Shown here: positions 46,219-51,485 of the stretch, one piece after another
Position numbering within the stretch: position 1 is the stretch's first letter
How the letters are laid out: each line of letters begins with the position of its first letter
Source of the DNA: an uncultured Lachnospiraceae bacterium
GTDB taxonomy: Bacteria; Bacillota; Clostridia; Lachnospirales; Lachnospiraceae
Direction of reading: 5' to 3'
Assembly (NCBI GenBank): GCA_902797025.1
Contig: CADBRN010000039.1
Span: 1 to 51,485 of the forward strand
DNA length: 51,485 bases
The notes under the pieces: model-generated
Seen by the model: only the letters and a program-made list of their open reading frames with translations
Databases searched by the model: none
What the model was told of the DNA's origin: nothing
Position numbers and translations under genes: made by a program

Positions 46219-49200
46219 TCAAAGCTCCTCGCGATTTTTATCGTTCAGGATCATACCGGACAGACTGACCATATAAGAACTTTTACCTTCTCTTACATGA
46301 TCCGAGTAGGCAGCCGTGATCACCGCGCTGCAGTTTCCGCTCCACTGACCGGCTCTTCTCATAGATTCGATGGCGTTCCGGATTTTTTTCGCGACATTTC
46401 GCACATCCTCCCTTCTGCTGTAGTGCATCAGGATGTAAAATAAGCTGCCCTGGACCCTTCCAATCACACAGCCTGTACCCGCACAGTTTTTCAGGGCCGC
46501 ACCGATTTTCAAAAGCAGACTGTCTCCCGATCCGTTCCCGTAGAGTTTTACGACCTCGCTGTATTCGGGAACGTACACCTCCATGATCGAAAAGTCCATA
46601 CCGGTGCGCCAGCTTGTACTCAGATAGGAATGGATGCTGCCCGACAGGCCACGGTCATTGGCTAAGCCCGTGAGCGGATCCACAGAATTCCGTACCGTGA
46701 TGTCCGAGAAAAACTGCTCTTCTTCTTCCTCATCAAACACCGTACCCAGAATCCCGATGATCCTGCCGCCGCGGTACACCGGGATCTTGCTCGCGATGAT
46801 TTCGCGGTTGATTCCATTCACGATACAGTTTCCACGTCTCAGATAAACTTTCCGCCCGTTTCTGAGTACTTCTTCCTCATCGCTCTTAAACGGCCCGGGA
46901 TCGATATGCCACCCCATATCTTCGTCCGTCTTTCCTGCGATCTCCTTCATCGAAGAAAAGCCGAAGTATTGAAGAAAGCTTTTGCTCGCTCCGAGAAATC
47001 TCCTGTCCGTGTCCTTCCAGAAATACATACGCTTCGCATTCAGAATCATGTTTTCCCAGAGCAATTGATCGGTGATCCCGACGCTCTTCTGCCCCGATAC
47101 GGCATCACTCATCGAAGACGCGATCCGTATGATATCGGATTCATTCAGTCTGACCTTGAATGTGACGTGCAGCGCTTTTTTGAAATCGGATCTCTGCACC
47201 GGGACGATCAGATGGAGGAACCACTGATATTCGCCTGATGCGGTAAGGCTCCGGAACATTCCCGAGAGGACTCCGTTTTCGCTGTTCTCCAGGCGGGACT
47301 TTAAAGTCAGTATCTCCATAAATTCCGCAAACCGGTCCTGATCCGGAAGATAACAGTAATTCAATTTCCAGGTATTTATCACGGAGGACACACTTTTCAG
47401 TTTCATTCCCACGCCGATCGGCTGATCAGAAAGGGAGGATTTGATTCCCTCCACGGTATCGTTTTCCAGATCGTAGATGGCGATATCATTGCAAAGGTAG
47501 TACAGATCGCTCATTGTCTCAAAGCCGGTCTGCCGGAAATTCTCCGCGTTGATTTCCACATACTGGATATGGATGGTGTACAGGTCATGCTCATCCTGCA
47601 TCGCCGCCACGGATCCTGTCAGCATCATATAGTGATCGCCGGAAGGATACGCCGCGCTCTGCGGACCTTTCTGCTTCCTCAGCTGCTGATCGGCATACTG
47701 CCTGTGAAAGATGTGAATCGGATCCCCGGGCGTGTTGATTTTATTCTCCCACTCCTTCAAATCACGCACATGATCCCGCTGCAGCACCTCTCTATAGGCC
47801 CGGTTGGCAAACAGAATATTCAACCGGACCCCGTCGTCATCAACGACGCAGAGAGGTGTGTCCGTGAGATAGTCGATGCGGCTCAGCTTCGTAAAATAAG
47901 CTCTCCATTTTGCCGGCTCCAGACCCAACCCTCTGCGCTTCAGATACGGCAAAATCTCCCCGAACGGCATCGGGCGGGCAAAATAATAACCCTGTATCTT
48001 CTCACATCCGATTTCTCTTAAGAACGCATACTGTTCCTCTGTCTCCACGCCTTCTGCCAGAGTCGAAACATCCAGTTTCTTCGCCATCCTCACGATGGCG
48101 GTGATAATCTTCCTGGATCTCTCGTCAAAATTTCTGAGGAAGGACATGTCCAGTTTCAGTTCATCAAAGAAATAATTTTTCAGAACTCCGAGCGAGGAAT
48201 ATCCGGACCCGAAATCATCCATCCATACCTTGTAACCCATCTTGCGGAAGCGCCGGATAATCGGATCCACTTTATCGATGTTCTTCACGAAGGCGCTCTC
48301 CGTGATCTCCAGATTGGTGAATTCTCTCGGGATTCCGTATTTTTGTGAAATCCGGTCGATGTCATCCGGAAGGTTGTCATGCAGAAAGTCCTTGCGGGAA
48401 AGATTCACGGACACCGGGACCGGATCCCTTCCCGATTGTTTTACGAACCCGTGATTTTTACACACCTGTTCAAATACGTAGAGATCCAGCCGGTATATCT
48501 GACCGCTCTCTTCCAGAACCGGGATAAACTTACTCGGCGAAATCATGCCGTATCCGGGATCCATCCATCTTACGAGTGCCTCGGCGCTGCACACCGTTTT
48601 TGTCATCGTTCGGATAACGGGCTGGTACCAGACCTGGATCCATCCGGCCTTCAGCGCCTTATCGAAATTCCGCAGGATGTAATATTTCAAGGCGGTGCTT
48701 CCCATAATCCTGTCATCCACCCAGGCAAATGCGGAGACACCTGTCTCCGAAATCGATTCGCATGCGATCCTTGCCCGGTCACAGGCATCCGTCAGCCGCA
48801 TCCCGCTTTTTTCGAGCCTGGAAATTCCGGCTTTCACCGCCAGATTGTTCCCTCCGCCCTGTTCTTTCATCTCGGAAAAGAGTTCCCTCAGTCTCTCTTC
48901 AATCTGGCTGTTTTCTGAATAGACCACAAAATGATCGCTCTCAAAACGGGAGGACCGTTCCTTACCGAAATACTTTCCGATCAGTTCGGAAAGAAGGAGG
49001 ATCTGATCATCCCCGGCCTTCAGTCCATATCGGCTGTTGTACTTTTTCAGGTCGCACAGATCGAAATACAGCACGACAGGAATCTCGCCCTTATCCCGGA
49101 TTTTTCCGATGCCCGCCATCGAATAATCAAGAAAATGCGTCATATTCTGCAATCCGGTCAGACCATCGTAATACTTTACGTATTCCATGCTGTCAGAGGA

Positions 49201-49641
49201 GGAATACTCGTCCTTTTCCGCAGCAGGGGCCGGCTTGATGAGCCGGGCGCTGTCCGCACCTGCCGTCAAATCGGTGTACGTGATGAAAGCCATATTTACA
49301 CCGTCTACCGTACTGTGCTTTCCCGTCCCATGAATCAGGTGATAATCAGACTGGTCTTTCCGTTTGTTTCGGAAGGTGATGTCGTAGACACCCTCCCCTG
49401 CCGCAAACCGGTAGGAATAATTTTCCATTCTGGAAATGTCATCCGGGTGTACATTTCTGTACAGATCTGTTCCCAGGCCGTATACGGCCTCCTGCGTGCT
49501 GCTGTATCCGAACAGTTCAACGTATGCCTTTGATACAAGGAGCGGCTTGATCTGATCATTCACGTACTGATACACTGCCAGCGGGATCGGGATATTTTCA
49601 AGAAACGTCCGTGTGTCAGCGGAAAATTCATAAGTTTTCAT
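46219..49641 (-). CDS. 1140-residue GGDEF-EAL protein with two degenerate GGDEF domains
   Basis: A cytosolic protein similar in plan to its downstream neighbour. In order: PAS (about 10-125); degenerate GGDEF (about 155-310, ESDHF in the signature place); EAL (about 325-575) with all catalytic residues (AEALVRW, Asn of VNLS, EITES, DDFGSGYSS, LKLD, AEGVET, IQGYY); two PAS-like modules (585-860); a further PAS (about 870-970); and a C-terminal degenerate GGDEF (VQGSLF). It should therefore be a phosphodiesterase only. An AGGGGG site lies upstream of the ATG. It starts 44 bases after the cyclase pseudogene and is followed by the 1551-residue protein after 56 bases. Confidence 0.9.
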   Translation of the reverse strand: MKTYEFSADTRTFLENIPIPLAVYQYVNDQIKPLLVSKAYVELFGYSSTQEAVYGLGTDLYRNVHPDDISRMENYSYRFAAGEGVYDITFRNKRKDQSDYHLIHGTGKHSTVDGVNMAFITYTDLTAGADSARLIKPAPAAEKDEYSSSDSMEYVKYYDGLTGLQNMTHFLDYSMAGIGKIRDKGEIPVVLYFDLCDLKKYNSRYGLKAGDDQILLLSELIGKYFGKERSSRFESDHFVVYSENSQIEERLRELFSEMKEQGGGNNLAVKAGISRLEKSGMRLTDACDRARIACESISETGVSAFAWVDDRIMGSTALKYYILRNFDKALKAGWIQVWYQPVIRTMTKTVCSAEALVRWMDPGYGMISPSKFIPVLEESGQIYRLDLYVFEQVCKNHGFVKQSGRDPVPVSVNLSRKDFLHDNLPDDIDRISQKYGIPREFTNLEITESAFVKNIDKVDPIIRRFRKMGYKVWMDDFGSGYSSLGVLKNYFFDELKLDMSFLRNFDERSRKIITAIVRMAKKLDVSTLAEGVETEEQYAFLREIGCEKIQGYYFARPMPFGEILPYLKRRGLGLEPAKWRAYFTKLSRIDYLTDTPLCVVDDDGVRLNILFANRAYREVLQRDHVRDLKEWENKINTPGDPIHIFHRQYADQQLRKQKGPQSAAYPSGDHYMMLTGSVAAMQDEHDLYTIHIQYVEINAENFRQTGFETMSDLYYLCNDIAIYDLENDTVEGIKSSLSDQPIGVGMKLKSVSSVINTWKLNYCYLPDQDRFAEFMEILTLKSRLENSENGVLSGMFRSLTASGEYQWFLHLIVPVQRSDFKKALHVTFKVRLNESDIIRIASSMSDAVSGQKSVGITDQLLWENMILNAKRMYFWKDTDRRFLGASKSFLQYFGFSSMKEIAGKTDEDMGWHIDPGPFKSDEEEVLRNGRKVYLRRGNCIVNGINREIIASKIPVYRGGRIIGILGTVFDEEEEEQFFSDITVRNSVDPLTGLANDRGLSGSIHSYLSTSWRTGMDFSIMEVYVPEYSEVVKLYGNGSGDSLLLKIGAALKNCAGTGCVIGRVQGSLFYILMHYSRREDVRNVAKKIRNAIESMRRAGQWSGNCSAVITAAYSDHVREGKSSYMVSLSGMILNDKNREEL

Positions 49642-49684
49642 ATTCTCTGCTACCCCCTGAAAAATTATGCACGGTATGAAACAC

Positions 49685-50314
49685 TCAAAACACCTCTTTC
49701 AGGTGATCTGTCTCATTCACTCTCTTCTTCCTGTCTTCTGTTCTGATGAAACAGATACGGTTCCTTCCGTCCTTTTTCGCCTCATACAGAGCTTCGTCCG
49801 CAATCTTATGAACCGCCCGGGCACTCATGCCTTGCGTGATCGGTACACACCCGGCTGAACAGGTGAGCCTGCCTTCGTCCGGAGCCGATACATTGATCTC
49901 CCGTCTGATGTCCCGCGCGATCATTGATCTCCTTGAAGTGATCGATGTCAAACACGGCAAAAACAAGATTTCCGGTCCTCCCACTCTCCAGAATGTGCTC
50001 CACCTCCCCGAAAAAACACTGGTGTTTGAGAAGATACGAGCTGAGATCGAAAATCAGCATATAGCCAAACTCAAACAGCATCAGCTTTCAGAGCGGATAA
50101 TTGAGAAACAGGGCGGCCAGCGTCTGCATGACGAGAAAGGGGAACCGATATCAATGCCGGCTTCCCGGATATTCTTCGGATCTCTGTGATGCGGCATCCG
50201 GAACAAGACCTCCACGAGCACCGTGTAGATCAAAGAAATGAGATAATATAAAAAAAAGGAACGGCGGATCACATTCTGCAGAGACAGAATTACATACACG
50301 CTCATCATGTCCAC
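49685..50314 (-). pseudogene. Diguanylate cyclase pseudogene with deleted GGDEF core
   Basis: Three consecutive reading frames together read as a membrane diguanylate cyclase. Helices are seen at 50314-50200 (MSVYVILSLQNVIRR, FFLYYLISLIYTVLVEVLF), continuing in a second frame (FLVMQTLAALFLNYPL), then 50080-49905 carries FGYMLIFDLSSYLL and VFAVFDIDHFKEINDRAGH. The frame changes near 49910, after which the C-terminal end continues (LTCSAGCVPITQGMSARAV, ADEALYEAKKDGRNRICF). The roughly 65 residues normally between these parts, including the GGDEF signature, are missing. It thus has a core deletion plus at least two frameshifts and cannot make an active enzyme. Confidence 0.8.
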
Positions 50315-50347
50315 CTTGTGCCTGATCCATTCGATTTTCGGAATCCG

Positions 50348-50824
50348 TTACTTCACCTTCGGGTCGGTCTGCCAGGGTTTGATCAATGAAGCCAATGAGG
50401 CGCCTGTCGGGTTTCCGGCCGAATCAAATCCGATCGCCAGCGCATACCTTCCGGGAGTTTTATTATCCCTGACATTTTTCAGCAATGACGGAAGCCTGCT
50501 GCCCAGCCCGCTCCAGTTATTCTGACTCCGGCTTTTAATATCGACGATCACATCGATCGCATCCACATATCCTTTTCCCCGATTATGGTTGATCCATACA
50601 TGATGTACGCTGTCAGAAGTCCAGTGACTGCCGGAGAGATCCTCCGTCATGTAGGCATCCAATGCTTCCGCATAGGCGCTGCGGATATTCGCGACTGATA
50701 CCGCGTCCCTGCTCTTTTCCAGGTGCCGGCTGAAGATCAGAATGCTGATGGCCACAAGCACTCCGATGATAGCGACCACGATCAGGAGTTCCGCAAGGGT
50801 GAAGCCTTTTCTGTTTTTTCGCAT
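50348..50824 (-). CDS. pilA: PilA-like major type IV pilin
   Basis: A 158-residue prepilin with the short leader MRKNRKG and the mature N-terminus FTLAELLIVVAIIGVLVAI, with Glu at position 5. A small globular domain of about 110 residues follows, with no Cys pair and with two predicted Asn/Trp/Ser-rich loops. Size and signature match a major pilin. The ATG at 50824 is chosen because AGAGAGGTG lies six bases upstream; a GTG three codons earlier overlaps that site. It stands alone, 15 kb from the pilus operon and upstream of the signalling genes on the same strand. No clear -35/-10 pair was found, although TACAAT lies about 40 bases upstream. Confidence 0.88.
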   Translation of the reverse strand: MRKNRKGFTLAELLIVVAIIGVLVAISILIFSRHLEKSRDAVSVANIRSAYAEALDAYMTEDLSGSHWTSDSVHHVWINHNRGKGYVDAIDVIVDIKSRSQNNWSGLGSRLPSLLKNVRDNKTPGRYALAIGFDSAGNPTGASLASLIKPWQTDPKVK

Positions 50825-51388
50825 AGCGATCACCTCTCTGTAAACGATTTAATAATATTGTACACCAATATCCGTTCGGTGGAACATCGACTTCCATCCG
50901 TTTCGTTCTTTTCTCGTACCGGCAAAAACTTCCCATATGCATCCCGATTTCTGCAGGTTGGAGGAGAATTTCCGGATCGGCGTACCGTTGCGCACTTACT
51001 TTTCGATATCAAATGGCACGTTTTACGTTCGATTACCGTCGCAAAATCACTTATCCTGATTTATTCACGAAGCATAGATTTCTCCATTCCCATGAAAGAT
51101 TTCTTTGAAATTCTACATTGGCGCTATGCTTTCTCCTGAGCCACTGCAAAAATGGCGGATTTGAAAGTCAAAGCACGCATCTGGCGGCATGGCCGCAAGT
51201 TGACAGCTGCTATTCCATCAATGGAGCAGCTCCCAGCTTTTTGATATTGGCGAGGGTTTCAACGAACTCTTCCTTGTAAGGACAGCTGCTACAGAATTTG
51301 ACTTGTAATCTAAAGAATCAGCACCGAAAAAGCGATGCAGGTATTCATCCCGCACCGCCTTATAGCTGTCTCATGCAATAGATTTTCT
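50825..51388 (-). other. Eroded region without an intact gene
   Basis: About 560 bases without a convincing gene. On the minus strand two short frames look like parts of one broken gene: 51375-51305 (SYKAVRDEYLHRFFGADSLD) and 51317-51210 in another frame (KFCSSCPYKEEFVETLANIKKLG...stop). Joined by a one- or two-base frameshift they would form the C-terminal end of an unrecognised protein, lying just downstream of the PIN-domain gene. The rest (50825-51200) holds the pilA leader and nothing that I can recognise. Confidence 0.3.
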
Positions 51389-51484
51389 TCATTGTATGTT
51401 CAAAAAGTCACTTACGCTGATAATTCTTGGGTCCGTAACAGAAGACTCCAAAAAGTCTTTGTCACCGGTTAAGAACAGATCAGC
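51389..51484 (-). CDS. PIN-domain protein, C-terminal end only
   Basis: The last 31 codons of a gene running off the right edge of the window, on the minus strand. The residues include LFLTGDKDFLE and DPRIISVSDFLN, which match the last part of PIN-domain toxins of the COG1569/VapC type: the Asp in TGDKDFL is a metal ligand and the IIS-x-x-x-FL end is typical. PIN domains are RNases, usually paired with an antitoxin gene; that partner would lie outside the window. Nothing is known of the rest of the gene. Confidence 0.7.
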   Translation of the reverse strand, partial: ADLFLTGDKDFLESSVTDPRIISVSDFLNIQ

Positions 51485-51485
51485 A

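Noticed and set aside
44480-46276. 598-codon open frame on the plus strand
   Set aside because: It lies wholly opposite the 1551-residue signalling gene, has the His/Arg/Ile/Pro-rich composition typical of antisense frames in GC-rich genes, and shows no domain.
50865-50870. TACAAT upstream of pilA as a promoter
   Set aside because: It is a reasonable -10, but no -35 sequence near TTGACA lies 16-18 bases upstream, so it is mentioned in the pilA entry but not called.
1-51485. CRISPR arrays, insertion sequences and rRNA genes
   Set aside because: No regularly spaced direct repeats, no intact transposase and no rRNA sequence were seen on either strand.

Overview
The window (51,485 bases, fairly GC-rich) looks like a chromosome segment of a Gram-positive (monoderm) anaerobic Clostridia member, possibly Lachnospiraceae. 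This rests on AGGAGG-type ribosome binding sites, vegetative TTGACA/TATAAT promoters, a clostridial-style YkuD L,D-transpeptidase with PG_binding_4-like N-terminus, a type IV pilus set without the outer-membrane proteins PilQ and PilP, and a dense c-di-GMP signalling repertoire. The family assignment is inference.

Region 1 (1-17.9 kb) is mostly housekeeping. It holds tRNA-Pro; a THUMP methyltransferase, rdgB and yfcE-like phosphoesterase run; a secreted DUF5648-repeat protein with a sortase-like domain; a cell-wall operon (L,D-transpeptidase, ddl, murF); a second methyltransferase and tRNA-Gly; a CPA2 cation/proton antiporter; a truncated TRAP permease remnant; an Fe-dependent alcohol dehydrogenase, sbcD and sbcC operon; and a PsiE-like membrane protein. 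Most of these units have recognisable promoters or terminators.

Region 2 (17.9-35.7 kb, all minus strand) is a type IV pilus locus. In transcription order it contains an EAL-domain c-di-GMP phosphodiesterase, three minor pilins resembling GspK/PilX, GspI/PilV and GspJ/PilW, a 1852-residue prepilin with GLUG-type and beta-helix-like repeats, a membrane diguanylate cyclase, then pilB, pilT, pilC, prepilin peptidase, pilM, pilN and pilO. PilB begins with an apparent MshEN c-di-GMP-binding domain, so the assembly motor itself looks c-di-GMP controlled.

Region 3 (35.7-50.8 kb) is a signalling island between the pilus operon and a separate pilA-like major pilin gene. It encodes a Cache-GGDEF-PAS cyclase (plus strand), a PAS-GAF-GGDEF cyclase, a membrane GGDEF-EAL protein, and two very large GGDEF-EAL multidomain proteins (1551 and 1140 residues) in which several GGDEF domains have lost the signature. 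A diguanylate cyclase pseudogene has lost its catalytic core. The right edge holds eroded sequence and the C-terminal end of a PIN-domain protein.

The main hypothesis is an integrated c-di-GMP-controlled retractile pilus. In it a giant adhesin is fused directly to a pilin N-terminus and probably sits at the pilus tip with three minor pilins. Dedicated cyclases and phosphodiesterases, one of them the first gene of the minor-pilin operon, would set the signal read by PilB.
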